Shown here: in pieces, positions 7,532 to 16,164 of the stretch
How positions within the stretch are numbered: the stretch's first letter is position 1
Layout of the letters: every line of letters starts with the position of its first letter
From: Acidobacteriota bacterium
GTDB lineage: Bacteria; Acidobacteriota; Terriglobia; Acidiferrales; UBA7541
Direction of reading: 5' to 3'
DNA length: 64,000 nucleotides
Assembly (NCBI GenBank): GCA_003225295.1
Contig: QHYZ01000048.1
Span: 1-64,000, forward strand
Translations under genes and position numbers: made by a program
Notes under the pieces: generated by a model
What the model was told of the DNA's origin: nothing
Databases searched by the model: none
What the model saw: the letters and a program-made list of their open reading frames with translations, nothing else

Positions 7532-8974
7532 TCATTGGAGGGCTCTCCGCTTGCCCAGTTTCTCCAGTTGGAGATGGCGGACGGCGACTTCCAGACCGTT
7601 CCTGTTGCGCAAGCGCTTGGCCAATTGCTCGGCAAGGAAAACCGAGCGATGCTGGCCGCCGGTGCAACCGAAGGAAATCATCAGATTCTTGAAGCCACGC
7701 TGCTGATAGTTGTTGATGCTCGAGTCCACCAGCGACAGGACGCTGGCAAGAAACTGATGCACGCTTTCCTGCTGATTGAGGTAGTCGATCACCGGGGCGT
7801 CTTTACCGGTTAGAGTCTTGAAGCGCTCTTCGCGTCCCGGATTCGGGAGGCTGCGGCCGTCGAAAACGAAGCCGCCGCCATTGCCGCTTTGGTCTTTTGG
7901 CAAGCCGTGATGAAAGGAAAAACTGAAGATCCGCACAATCAAGTTTTCGGCTTCGGAAGCGAGGCCCTGCAATTTCTCCGAGGCCAACATGCCTTTGAAT
8001 GCGTCCATCAGCGCCGGGAGAGGGACGGGGAGCCTGACGTGGTGGAGCAGCCAGCGGAGATTCTTCAGGGCGTAGGGAACGCTCTGGAGAAAATGAGCTT
8101 TGCGTTCGTAAAAGCCGCGAAAGCCATAAGCGCCGAGGGCTTGCAAGATGCGAATGTAAACGTAGGCGTAAAAGTGACGCAGGAATGCTTCGCGATCCAG
8201 CTTGATAAAACGTGCGAGACTGTCGAGATAGTGATCGAGAAGCTGCTGACGGAGGTCGGGCGGGAGATCGGCCTTGGCATCGTACAACAGTGAAGCGATG
8301 TCGTATTGCAGAGCGCCCTTGCGGCCGCCTTGATAGTCCACGAAAAAGGGCTGGCCGTCGCGCAACAGGATGTTGCGAGATTGGAAGTCGCGGTAGAGAA
8401 AGTAGTCGCGCGGAGCGCTCAGGAGGAATTCGGTCAGGCGGCCGAAATCGTCTTCCAGGGCTTGCTCATTGAAGGGGATACTGGCAAGGCGAAGGAAATA
8501 GTATTTGAAATAGTTCAGATCCCAGGTGATGGATTGGCGATCGAAGCTGGAGATGGGATAGCAGACCTTATAATTCAGATCGCGGCCGGCTTCGACTTGA
8601 AAGCGCGGGAGCATGGCGACAACCGTGCGATAGGCTTCGACGGCCTGGGGAGAAATGTTTTCGCCGGTGCGGTTTTTAGAAAGGAATTCGAAAAGAGTGG
8701 TGTCGCCAAGGTCTTCTTCGAGATAGGCGCCCTGGCTGAGGTCTTCGGCGTAAATTTCCGGAACGGGAAGGCCGTGGCGGCGAAAATGTTTGGAAAACTC
8801 GAGAAAGGCGACGTTTTCTTCGCGAACACCGTAGAGAATGCCAATGGCACTGAGTTTTTCCCGGGCAAGCCGGATGATCTTGCGACCGGAACCGCCAAGC
8901 TCACCCTGCAGCGGCTGGATGCGCTCGGGCGATGCGTGGAAATGTTCTTCAAAAAGCTTTTTGAGAACGTCCAT
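7532..8974 (-). CDS. amgK: AmgK-like amino-sugar kinase fused to RapZ C-terminal domain
   Basis: A 480-residue fusion. Residues 1 to about 320 are an aminoglycoside-phosphotransferase-fold kinase like AmgK, which phosphorylates MurNAc or GlcNAc at C1: the Brenner-type motif is YRDFQSRNIL (Asp196, Asn201) and the metal site is FVDYQGG (Asp213). Residues about 345-475 are the RapZ C-terminal domain: FSFHHGLP, FVFDGRSLPNPG (369-380), KTLTGKDAPV and GCTGGQHRSV (436-445). In enterobacteria that domain binds glucosamine-6-phosphate and GlmZ RNA. RapZ's own N-terminal P-loop ATPase domain is absent. The gene precedes murU after a 270-bp gap holding a hairpin. Kinase family is firm; the exact sugar follows from context; the role of the RapZ part is inference. 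Confidence 0.85.
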   Translation of the reverse strand: MDVLKKLFEEHFHASPERIQPLQGELGGSGRKIIRLAREKLSAIGILYGVREENVAFLEFSKHFRRHGLPVPEIYAEDLSQGAYLEEDLGDTTLFEFLSKNRTGENISPQAVEAYRTVVAMLPRFQVEAGRDLNYKVCYPISSFDRQSITWDLNYFKYYFLRLASIPFNEQALEDDFGRLTEFLLSAPRDYFLYRDFQSRNILLRDGQPFFVDYQGGRKGALQYDIASLLYDAKADLPPDLRQQLLDHYLDSLARFIKLDREAFLRHFYAYVYIRILQALGAYGFRGFYERKAHFLQSVPYALKNLRWLLHHVRLPVPLPALMDAFKGMLASEKLQGLASEAENLIVRIFSFSFHHGLPKDQSGNGGGFVFDGRSLPNPGREERFKTLTGKDAPVIDYLNQQESVHQFLASVLSLVDSSINNYQQRGFKNLMISFGCTGGQHRSVFLAEQLAKRLRNRNGLEVAVRHLQLEKLGKRRALQ

Positions 8975-9152
8975 GAATGCGATTTCCAGCCATTCTGTTT
9001 TGGCGAATCGGCGAAACTATCTCCTTTTTAACATAGCTGATTCCCCGGAATGTGATTTGGTTGACGGAGAGTTGCTATCCTTTGAGGTGCGCATGAAGTG
9101 TGACGATGCATCGTGCCGTTGTTCAATGCATTGCGCCTAGCTGAGGCACACG

Positions 9153-9172
9153 GCCAGGACTGGCGGTGCCAC
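9153..9172. repeat. Second copy of GCCAGGAYTGGC repeat
   Basis: The 20 bases are identical to 6761-6780 except at three positions. The copy sits about 20 bp upstream of the murQ -10 box in the divergent amgK/murQ region. It could affect promoter access or simply be a dispersed element. Confidence 0.5.
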
Positions 9173-9190
9173 AGGACATTTTGCGTGGCC

Positions 9191-9205
9191 TGTATAATCC
9201 GGGGA
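9191..9205 (+). promoter_or_regulatory. murQ promoter, predicted leaderless start
   Basis: A perfect TATAAT at 9193-9198 has its last base seven before the A of ATG at 9205. With usual sigma70 geometry transcription would begin on that A. No -35 match is obvious at 17 bp and there is no room for a ribosome binding site. Confidence 0.5.
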
Positions 9206-10152
9206 TGACTACCCAGCCTAAAAAGCGCAGACGCACGGAGCGCCCGCTCATACATCATCGGCTCATCGAACAGCGACTCACAGAACAGAGGAATGCGGCG
9301 TCAAGGAATCTGGACGGCATGACGGCAGTGGAGATTGTGCGGCTGATGAATCGCGAGGACCGCAAGGTGGCGGTCGGCGTGGGGCGGGAGATTCCGGCAA
9401 TTGCGCGCGCCGTGGATGCGATTGTCAGCGGGATGCGCAAGGGCGGTCGGCTGATTTATGTGGGGGCGGGATCAAGCGGGCGGATGGGAGTACTGGATGC
9501 AGCGGAATGTCCGCCAACGTTTGGGACTTCGCCGAAACTGGTACAGGCGCTGATTGCGGGAGGAAGGCGCGCGATTACCCGGGCGGTCGAAGGGGCGGAG
9601 GATTCGGCGCGGAACGGAGAGCGGGATTTGCGGGCGAAGAAATTGACGCGCAATGACGTGGTGGTGGGAATCGCGGCGAGCGGGACAACACCGTACGTGC
9701 TGGGGGCACTGAAGTTCGCGCAGAAGCGATGCGCCACCACCGTGGCGGTGACTTCCAACTTGCGGATGCCAGTCGGGCGGCTCGCGAAAATCGTGATTGC
9801 GCCAGAGGTGGGGCCGGAAGTGTTGACTGGGTCGACGCGACTGAAGGCGGGGACGTCGCAAAAGATGGTGCTCAACATGCTCAGTACGGCTGTGCTGGCG
9901 CGGCTCGGGCATGTATATGAGAACTTGATGATCGATATGATGCTGACGAATGAGAAGCTTTCAGAGCGCGCGCTGCGCATCCTTGCGGAGGCCAGCGGTA
10001 AGAGGGTGTCTTCGGCGGAACACGCTTTGCGGCAGGCGGGACACGATATGCGCATGGCGCTGGTGATGTTGAAGCGGGGCATTGGCGCCGCGGAGGCAGC
10101 GAAGAGACTGCAGGCCGTGAGAGGTGATTTGAGAAAAGCGTTGGAGGCCTAG
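9205..10152 (+). CDS. murQ: N-acetylmuramic acid 6-phosphate etherase MurQ
   Basis: A 315-residue SIS-domain enzyme with the MurQ signatures TEQRN, LIYVGAGSSGRMGVLDAAECPPTFG, GIAASGTTPYVLGAL and TGSTRLKAGTSQKMVLNM. It cleaves the lactyl ether of MurNAc-6-phosphate to GlcNAc-6-phosphate and D-lactate in the cytoplasm. The ATG at 9205 is used because a perfect -10 box ends six bases upstream. An ATG at 9319 would cut off the conserved TEQRN region. It is divergent from amgK-murU and 69 bp ahead of murA. Having MurQ together with AmgK/MurU gives the cell both a breakdown and a direct reuse route for MurNAc. No MurP-type transporter or MurK is seen here. Confidence 0.92.
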   Translation: MTTQPKKRRRTERPLIHHRLIEQRLTEQRNAASRNLDGMTAVEIVRLMNREDRKVAVGVGREIPAIARAVDAIVSGMRKGGRLIYVGAGSSGRMGVLDAAECPPTFGTSPKLVQALIAGGRRAITRAVEGAEDSARNGERDLRAKKLTRNDVVVGIAASGTTPYVLGALKFAQKRCATTVAVTSNLRMPVGRLAKIVIAPEVGPEVLTGSTRLKAGTSQKMVLNMLSTAVLARLGHVYENLMIDMMLTNEKLSERALRILAEASGKRVSSAEHALRQAGHDMRMALVMLKRGIGAAEAAKRLQAVRGDLRKALEA

Positions 10153-10221
10153 GAAGCGAGAAGTACGACACAGAAAGAAAATGATAACCGAGAGAAGCGC
10201 TGAAGAACCAAGTGAGAGCGA

Positions 10222-11502
10222 ATGGATAAATTCCGGATCAAGGGTGGGAAGGTGCTGCGGGGGACGGTGGCGATCAGCGGAGCGAAGAATTCGGCGCTGC
10301 CAGTAATGGCGGCGGCTTTGCTGACCGCGGAAAAGGTGACCCTACACAACATCCCGAAAGTGCGCGACCTGATTACCATGAGCAAGCTGCTGGCGTTCAT
10401 GGACGCGAAGGTTTCGGTGACGGAAATGCCGGCAAGCGATTACGTGATTGAGGCGCTGAAGTTGAACCACGTGGAGGCACCCTATGAACTGGTGAAGACG
10501 ATGCGGGCGTCGGTGCTGACGCTGGGGCCCCTGATGGCGCGGGTGGGAATGGCGCGGGTTTCGCTGCCGGGCGGATGTGCAATTGGGGCGCGGCCCGTGG
10601 ATTTGCATTTGAAAGCGCTGGAGCAGATGGGGGCGGAGATAGAGACTTCACACGGTTACATCGAGGCTCGGGTACCAAAGGGACGGCTGAAGGGCGCGCA
10701 CATCGTGTTTGAGAAAATTACCGTGACAGGGACGGAGAATATTCTGATGGCCGCGGTGCTGGCGGAGGGGGAGACCGTGCTGGAGAACGCCGCGAGGGAG
10801 CCGGAAGTGACGGATTTGGTGGAGATGCTAGGGAAGATGGGTGCGGAGATTTCTGGACATGGAACTTCGACGCTGCGGATCCGTGGCGTGGACCAGCTGC
10901 ACGGTACGGAACATTCCGTGATTCCAGATCGGATCGAAGCGGGGACATTTCTAGTGGCGGGAGCGATTACCGGCGGGGAGCTGATGATTACGCATTGCGA
11001 GCCAGAGCATTTGGGAGCGGTGATTGCGAAATTAGGTCAGGCGGGTGTGCCGATTGAGATTGTGAACAAAACAACGATGAGAGTGCAGGGCGCGAAGAGG
11101 CTGGTGGGTGCTGACGTTACGACGGAAGAGTATCCGGGATTCGCGACGGACATGCAGGCGCAATACATGGCTCTGGCGACACAGGCAGAGGGCACCTCGG
11201 TGATTTCCGAGACGATTTTTGAGAACCGCTACCTGCATGCCAGTGAGATGATACGCATGGGGGCGAACATTTCGGTTGATGGACGCAAGGGGGTGGTGCG
11301 CGGGCCGGCGCAGTTGTCAGGCACAACGGTGCAGGCGTCGGATTTGCGGGCGAGCGCAGGGCTAGTGCTGGCCGGGCTGGTGGCCAGCGGCGAGACGACG
11401 ATTGAGCGCGTGTATCATATTGATCGCGGGTATGAGGGAATTGTGGAGAAGCTGAGGGGAGTTGGGGCGGATATTGAGCGGGTGCATGGGGCGGCGTCCT
11501 AG
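10222..11502 (+). CDS. murA: UDP-N-acetylglucosamine 1-carboxyvinyltransferase MurA
   Basis: A 426-residue EPSP-synthase-fold enzyme, the usual length. It transfers enolpyruvate from PEP to UDP-GlcNAc, the first committed step of peptidoglycan synthesis. SGAKNSALP holds the conserved Lys22. [10 protein letters not shown] holds Cys119, equivalent to E. coli Cys115, so the enzyme should be attacked by fosfomycin. [10 protein letters not shown]-like and [15 protein letters not shown] segments complete the family pattern. It follows murQ by 69 bp on the same strand and is likely co-transcribed. Placing it beside salvage genes that bypass MurA is notable. Confidence 0.95.
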   Translation: MDKFRIKGGKVLRGTVAISGAKNSALPVMAAALLTAEKVTLHNIPKVRDLITMSKLLAFMDAKVSVTEMPASDYVIEALKLNHVEAPYELVKTMRASVLTLGPLMARVGMARVSLPGGCAIGARPVDLHLKALEQMGAEIETSHGYIEARVPKGRLKGAHIVFEKITVTGTENILMAAVLAEGETVLENAAREPEVTDLVEMLGKMGAEISGHGTSTLRIRGVDQLHGTEHSVIPDRIEAGTFLVAGAITGGELMITHCEPEHLGAVIAKLGQAGVPIEIVNKTTMRVQGAKRLVGADVTTEEYPGFATDMQAQYMALATQAEGTSVISETIFENRYLHASEMIRMGANISVDGRKGVVRGPAQLSGTTVQASDLRASAGLVLAGLVASGETTIERVYHIDRGYEGIVEKLRGVGADIERVHGAAS

Positions 11503-11662
11503 CATAGGGAGGGAGTCCATGGTGAACGAGACGTCCGATTTTGAAGTTCCCGCGACATTCAGAAATGATGATTTGGTTCGATGCGTTCCCCCGAGTTTCT
11601 TGCCGGAGAGTTTACCAAGCGTGGAATACCTCCGTTGCGAATCAGTTAAGTGCTTTGCGAGC

Positions 11663-11685
11663 GTTCAAACACCCGACGTTTGAAC
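11663..11685. promoter_or_regulatory. Perfect 8-bp inverted repeat between murA and CADD-like gene
   Basis: GTTCAAAC (11663-11670) and GTTTGAAC (11678-11685) flank a 7-bp spacer. No T-run follows, so it is less likely an intrinsic terminator than a protein-binding site. It lies about 95 bp before the next gene. A short frame (11519-11683) with a purine-rich leader overlaps this gap, but I cannot support it as a gene. Confidence 0.35.
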
Positions 11686-11778
11686 ACTGCTAAGAAAAGT
11701 TTGGTACAATTCGCGACACGATTTAGGTGAGATGGAGGCTTGCGAATAAGGCGGTGCCAGCGGCGGAGGATGGACAAA

Positions 11779-12453
11779 ATGGCGAACACGGAATTGTTGA
11801 AGAAACTGGATGCGGCGATTGCGGAGAAGAGTCTGCTGAAGCATCCGTTTTATCAGGATTGGCAGGCCGGGAAGCTGAGCAGGGAGTCGCTACAGCTTTA
11901 TGCGGCGCAGTATTACCGGCATGTAGAGGCGTTTCCGAAGCACCTGCGGGTGCTGGTGGCGCGAACAAAGGGTCCGCTGCAGGGATTGATCCGGGAGAAC
12001 CTGGCGGAGGAGGAGAATCCGGCGGGGCCGCATCCAAAGCTGTGGCGGGATTTTGCGGCGGCCGTAGGAGTGGGCGAGGATGACATTACGTGCTGCCCTG
12101 CGCTGCCCGGAACGCAAGCAGTGGTGCAAAAATTCCGAGAGATTTGCGGGGACCGGCCGGTGGAGGAGGCCGTAGCGGCACTCTACGCTTACGAGTCGCA
12201 GGTGCCGGAGATCGCTACCACGAAGGTTGCCGGGTTAAAGAAGTTTTATGGGGTGACCAAGCCAGAGGGGTTGGCGTATTTCGAAGTGCATGAGGATGCG
12301 GACAAGGCGCATCGCGCGGCCTGGCGCGAGTGGCTGGGCGAGCATGCGGATGGGAATGAGGAAGAGATCTTGGCCACCACGCACGAGGCCTTGGATGCGC
12401 TATGGGGGGCGTTGGATGCGGTACATTGCGAAAAGCAGGAAGTAAGAATGTAA
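11779..12453 (+). CDS. CADD/PqqC-family iron oxygenase, candidate self-sacrificing pABA synthase
   Basis: A 224-residue heme-oxygenase-fold protein of the TenA/PqqC superfamily, closest in motifs to Chlamydia CADD, which makes p-aminobenzoate for folate from its own tyrosine. Candidate metal ligands Glu78, His85, Glu139, His171, Asp175 and His178 keep the CADD spacing, as do Lys149 and the early tyrosines Tyr25 and Tyr41. The start at 11779 lies 9 bases after GGAGG; an ATG at 11770 is in frame but too close to it. It stands alone, converging on pnp. The residue equivalences come from remembered CADD numbering. Function is inferred. PQQ synthase is unlikely since a true pqqC is present at 56303. 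Confidence 0.78.
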   Translation: MANTELLKKLDAAIAEKSLLKHPFYQDWQAGKLSRESLQLYAAQYYRHVEAFPKHLRVLVARTKGPLQGLIRENLAEEENPAGPHPKLWRDFAAAVGVGEDDITCCPALPGTQAVVQKFREICGDRPVEEAVAALYAYESQVPEIATTKVAGLKKFYGVTKPEGLAYFEVHEDADKAHRAAWREWLGEHADGNEEEILATTHEALDALWGALDAVHCEKQEVRM

Positions 12454-12578
12454 AGAGGTAGGAACGTAAGGATAGAGTAGGACAGAGAAGGGACTAGCAC
12501 AGCGAACCCCAACACAGAGAAGAATTCAGAACAGGCCCCGATTTGGATAGCGGGCCTGGTGTTTTGTGCGTGACAAAA

Positions 12579-12629
12579 AAGAAGAGCGGACTGCTCCTTC
12601 GACTCCGCTCGGGATATCAGTCCGCCGCT
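12579..12629 (-). terminator. Hairpin repeat, likely pnp terminator
   Basis: AGCGGACTG (12585-12593) and CAGTCCGCCGCT (12618-12629) form an imperfect stem. Read on the minus strand the stem is followed by CTTCTTTTTTG, so it can terminate pnp, whose stop is at 12662. The AAGAAGAGCGG half is shared with 7467-7482. Confidence 0.5.
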
Positions 12630-12661
12630 AGACAAACCGCAACCGCTAAAGAGTCGAAAAA

Positions 12662-14875
12662 TTATTCATGGGAGCCGGAATCGCCGCCGCTGCTTTCCCC
12701 GCTCGAGGAACCGGGGTTGCCGCCGCCGGCAGCGGCTTTCTGCTGCTTTTCGCGGGCTTCGCGGATGAGGGCCTTGCGCGACAGGCGAACCTTGTTGCCC
12801 TCGATGGAAAGAACTTTAACCAGGACTTGGTCACCTAGCTTCAGCTCATCGCGAACGTCGCGAATGCGATGCTCGGAGATTTCGCTAATATGCAAGAGAC
12901 CGTCGGTGCCGGGAAAAAGCTCGACGAAAGCGCCAAATTCCGCGAGGCGAACGACTTTGCCGAGATAGGTTTTGCCGATTTCGGCGCTGGCGGTGACATC
13001 GCGAACCATCTGCAGGGCCGCGTCGCCGCCGGCTCCACTGGTGGAGAAGATGTGCACGGTGCCGTCTTCGAGGACGTCGATCTTGACGCCGGTAGCTTCG
13101 ATGATGGACTTGATCTTCTTGCCGCCCGGCCCGATGAGGTCGCGGATTTTGTCCTGCGGGATTTTCAGCTTGAAGAGGCGCGGGGCGTAGGCGGAAATTG
13201 CGGTGCGCGCCTCGCCGAGCGTCTTCTCCATGGTGTCGAGAATCTGGAGGCGGGCCTTCTTCGCTTGCGCGAGCGCTTCGCGCATCATGCCGATGGAGAT
13301 GCCCAGTACCTTGATGTCCATCTGCAGCGCGGTGATGCCCGCGCGAGTGCCGGCGACTTTGAAGTCCATGTCGCCGTAATGATCTTCGGCTCCGGCGATG
13401 TCCGTGAGGATGGAGTATTTCTTGCCGTCACCGACGACGAGGCCCATGGCGATGCCTGCGCAGGCAGCCTTCAGAGGCACACCGGCGTCCATGAGAGCGA
13501 GCGATCCTCCGCAAACGGTGGCCATGGAAGAGGAGCCATTGGATTCCAAAATGTCGGAGACGAGGCGCATGGCGTAGGGGAAATCGGTATCGGGAGGAAG
13601 CAGATTGAGGAGCGCACGCTCGGCAAGCGCACCGTGGCCGATTTCGCGGCGGCCCGGGCCGCGGAGGAACTTTACTTCGCCGACGCTGAACGGCGGGAAG
13701 TTGTAGTGCAGCATGAAGCGCTTAAACTGGTCCTGCTCGAAGAGCAGGTCGAGGCGCTGCATGTCTTCCTTGGTGCCCAGGGTCAAAGTGGCGAGCGCCT
13801 GGGTTTCGCCGCGGGTAAAGAGCGCGGAACCGTGGACACGGGGGAGCAAGCCGACTTCACAGGTGATCAGGCGAATCTGGTCGAAGGCGCGGCCATCGGG
13901 ACGGCGGCGGGCGTTGAGAACATCATCGCGAAAGATATTTTCGCGGAGGCGTTCTAGGGCGCGCTTGGTAAGGATGCGCTTTTCGTCCATCTCCTTCTTA
14001 GGCTCTTCGGGAATCGCTTTAATGATCTCTTCCTTGAGAGCATCGACGAGATGATAGCTTTCCTTCTTGGGATGCTTTTCGGTGTTCAGCGCGTCATGAA
14101 GCCGGTCGCCGTACTTCTTTTGAAGATCCTTGTAGATGGCTTCATCAAACGGGAGCGGCGCGACATCAACCTTCTTGGGCTTGAGGTGGGCGTGGAGTTC
14201 CTTGATGGCGGCGACGATTTTCTTGATTTGAGTGTGGCCGAACTCGAGGGCATCCGCAACAGCCTCTTCGGAGACTTCGAGCGCGCCCGATTCCACCATG
14301 ACGATGGCTTCATCCGTGCCCGCAATGATGATATTCATCAGACTTTTCTTCTGGTCGGCCACCGTGGGATTGATCACCAACTGCCCATCCACCAGGCCAA
14401 CGCGGACACAGGCAATGGGCCTCTCGAACGGCAGATCCGAGCAGTAAGCCGCTGCAGACGCGCTGGTTACGGCAATGACATCGGGGTCATTCTCGCTGTC
14501 TGCGGAGAGCACCATGGAGACGATCTGAGTTTCATTGCGCCAGGAATCAGGGAAGAGCGGACGCATGGGGCGGTCAATCAAGCGGGAGGTGAGCACTTCC
14601 TTTTCGGAGGGGCGGCCTTCGCGCTTGAAGAAACCACCGGGGATTTTTCCAGCGGAGTATGTGTTCTCGCGGTAGTCGACAGTGAGGGGCAAGAAGTCGC
14701 GGTCATTGATGGCCGAGGCCATGCAGGCGGTGGTGAGCACGACGGTGTCGCCGTAGCGCGCAACAATAGCGCCATTGGCCTGTTTCGCAATTTTCCCAGT
14801 TTCGAGAGTCAGAGTGCGCCCACCGACTTCGACGGTAACGCGATGTGGTGCGGGAGTGTGCGTATTTTCAGACAT
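12662..14875 (-). CDS. pnp: Polyribonucleotide nucleotidyltransferase (PNPase)
   Basis: A 737-residue protein with the standard domain order: a first RNase PH domain, a helical linker, a second RNase PH domain ([27 protein letters not shown] to about residue 540), a KH domain ([16 protein letters not shown] near 565-580) and an S1 domain with a Gly/Ser-rich tail. It degrades RNA 3' to 5' using phosphate and is a core degradosome exonuclease. The start [10 protein letters not shown] at 14875 fits the family. It lies downstream of rpsO on the same strand, the widely conserved rpsO-pnp order, separated by 274 bp full of hairpins. Confidence 0.96.
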   Translation of the reverse strand: MSENTHTPAPHRVTVEVGGRTLTLETGKIAKQANGAIVARYGDTVVLTTACMASAINDRDFLPLTVDYRENTYSAGKIPGGFFKREGRPSEKEVLTSRLIDRPMRPLFPDSWRNETQIVSMVLSADSENDPDVIAVTSASAAAYCSDLPFERPIACVRVGLVDGQLVINPTVADQKKSLMNIIIAGTDEAIVMVESGALEVSEEAVADALEFGHTQIKKIVAAIKELHAHLKPKKVDVAPLPFDEAIYKDLQKKYGDRLHDALNTEKHPKKESYHLVDALKEEIIKAIPEEPKKEMDEKRILTKRALERLRENIFRDDVLNARRRPDGRAFDQIRLITCEVGLLPRVHGSALFTRGETQALATLTLGTKEDMQRLDLLFEQDQFKRFMLHYNFPPFSVGEVKFLRGPGRREIGHGALAERALLNLLPPDTDFPYAMRLVSDILESNGSSSMATVCGGSLALMDAGVPLKAACAGIAMGLVVGDGKKYSILTDIAGAEDHYGDMDFKVAGTRAGITALQMDIKVLGISIGMMREALAQAKKARLQILDTMEKTLGEARTAISAYAPRLFKLKIPQDKIRDLIGPGGKKIKSIIEATGVKIDVLEDGTVHIFSTSGAGGDAALQMVRDVTASAEIGKTYLGKVVRLAEFGAFVELFPGTDGLLHISEISEHRIRDVRDELKLGDQVLVKVLSIEGNKVRLSRKALIREAREKQQKAAAGGGNPGSSSGESSGGDSGSHE

Positions 14876-14889
14876 GAATCATTTCCTTT

Positions 14890-15140
14890 GGCTCCGCATC
14901 CGAGCGGAGCATCTTCAGGCACGTTCGCAGAGGAACGGGCCTTGAGGTTTGCGTTGGCCGCAGCGCGGCCATCCATGAGGAAGAGCAAGAGGTGAGAATT
15001 GTCGTGAGGCTAACGAAACGCGACGGATCACACCACGAGAATTCCGGCACTAACTCAGCCGGAAGCCTGACGACAGACTCCGTGTGGAATGTGTCACTTC
15101 GTGAGAACGCAGTGTATATCGCCCTGTTTCTGACGAAACA
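14890..15140 (-). promoter_or_regulatory. rpsO-pnp intercistronic region with four hairpins
   Basis: The gap contains CTGTTTC-TGAC-GAAACAG (about 15123-15140, just after the rpsO stop), TTCCGGC/GCCGGAA (about 15043-15065), GGCCGC-AGC-GCGGCC (about 14957-14971) and GCTCCGC/GCGGAGC (about 14891-14910, just before the pnp start). In E. coli a stem in this interval is cut by RNase III and lets PNPase control its own mRNA. A similar role here is inference. Confidence 0.5.
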
Positions 15141-15149
15141 GCAGTACGA

Positions 15150-15410
15150 TTACTTGCGCAGGCTAAGACGTTCAACAATCTCGCGGTACCGATCCGGGTC
15201 GCGGCGGTTGAGATAGTCCAGCAAACGACGGCGCTTATTGACCATCATGATCAATCCGCGGCGCGATGCATGGTCTTTCACGTGGGACTTGAGATGCGAG
15301 GTCAGATAGTTGATCCGCTCGCTAAGAAGCGCGATTTGCACTTCTGGCGAGCCCGTGTCCTTAACGTGGGTCCGGAATTGTTCGATCAACGCTGATTTCG
15401 GTGCGCTCAA
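15150..15410 (-). CDS. rpsO: 30S ribosomal protein S15 (TTG start)
   Basis: An 86-residue S15: [39 protein letters not shown] and [17 protein letters not shown] are diagnostic. S15 binds 16S rRNA and starts assembly of the 30S platform. No ATG lies at the right place. The family N-terminus fits a TTG at 15410, with GGAGAGGGG three bases upstream. The longer frame with an ATG adds unrelated residues. It is the first gene of rpsO-pnp. Confidence 0.93.
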   Translation of the reverse strand: MSAPKSALIEQFRTHVKDTGSPEVQIALLSERINYLTSHLKSHVKDHASRRGLIMMVNKRRRLLDYLNRRDPDRYREIVERLSLRK

Positions 15411-15591
15411 GTGCCCCTCTCCGTCGTCCCCTGAATTTTTTCCTCTTCTCTTCGACCTATTCAGGCTAACACAAACTCGACAAACGTGTAAAGGAATGTG
15501 CAAGGACGACGATGACCGAACCTATCGAACAACGGTAGGCATTTGGGCGCAATGGTAAATAGTGCCTGACGGTCAGCCCTTGGCGAGGACC

Positions 15592-15957
15592 TTAAATCTG
15601 CTTGGCGAGCTTTTCGATTTGCTGGGTTTTTTTTCGCGACGGACAAGGGAATGAGTGGAAGCTGAGTTGGGTTTCTCGACCTGCTCCTTGAGCTCGGAGA
15701 CCATTTCATGGAGTCTCGAAACGTCGGACCTAAGTTCTTTCTGATTCTCGCAATCAATGGCCTTTGTATCCGCACCTTTGGCTAGCTGGCCGTCCAGGCC
15801 GGGGGGAAAATTGGGATGGGGAGCGTTCGGCGAGGGACGCGGTTGTGGCGCTCCGGCGCACGCCCGTTGCTTGCCAGGCGGCAAGAAGAGGTCTAACTGC
15901 TATGATTCCAACAGTGCCAACGAAGGTCATCAATAGACGACGGCGTGACTCTGGCAT
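15592..15957 (-). pseudogene. Small Tat-signal/coiled-coil protein, two frameshifts
   Basis: The N-terminus MPESRRRLLMTFVGTVGIIA starts at 15957 behind a good GGAGGTG site and looks like a Tat or Sec signal with an RRR motif. After about residue 40 the family-like sequence (PSPNAPHPNFPPGLDG, then ENQKELRSDVSRLHEMVSELKEQVEK) continues in a second frame. After a run of eight A at about 15634 the expected end, KKTQQIEKLAKQI, is in a third frame and stops at 15592. I recall related short acidobacterial proteins ending in EKLAKQIK. Either this is a pseudogene or slippage at the A8 run restores part of it. Confidence 0.6.
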
Positions 15958-16164
15958 AGGCACCTCCCGAGACGGATCCCTGCTGGCTTGCCCGGCCCAC
16001 ACAATTCTTAGGTGTAGCTCCTTTCTTGTAGTTTCGCGAAAGCAGAGATAAAAAGCTGAAGCCGAGTTTGCGTTTCAACCGTCTGTTAGAGTTGGACGAA
16101 TTCGATGTTGCGCGGGGCGGGAAAATCCGGTTCAATGTTTGGGCACCGATGGAGGGGGAGAAGA

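Noticed and set aside
11519-11683. 54-residue frame with a purine-rich leader between murA and the CADD-like gene
   Set aside because: No recognisable features and it overlaps a palindrome; support is too weak to call a gene.
11779-12453. Calling the PqqC-superfamily gene a second pqqC
   Set aside because: Its motif spacing follows CADD, it lies far from the pqq cluster, and a genuine pqqC is at 56303-57064.
12869-13957. 362-residue plus-strand open frame
   Set aside because: Antisense to pnp; no start signal or family similarity.
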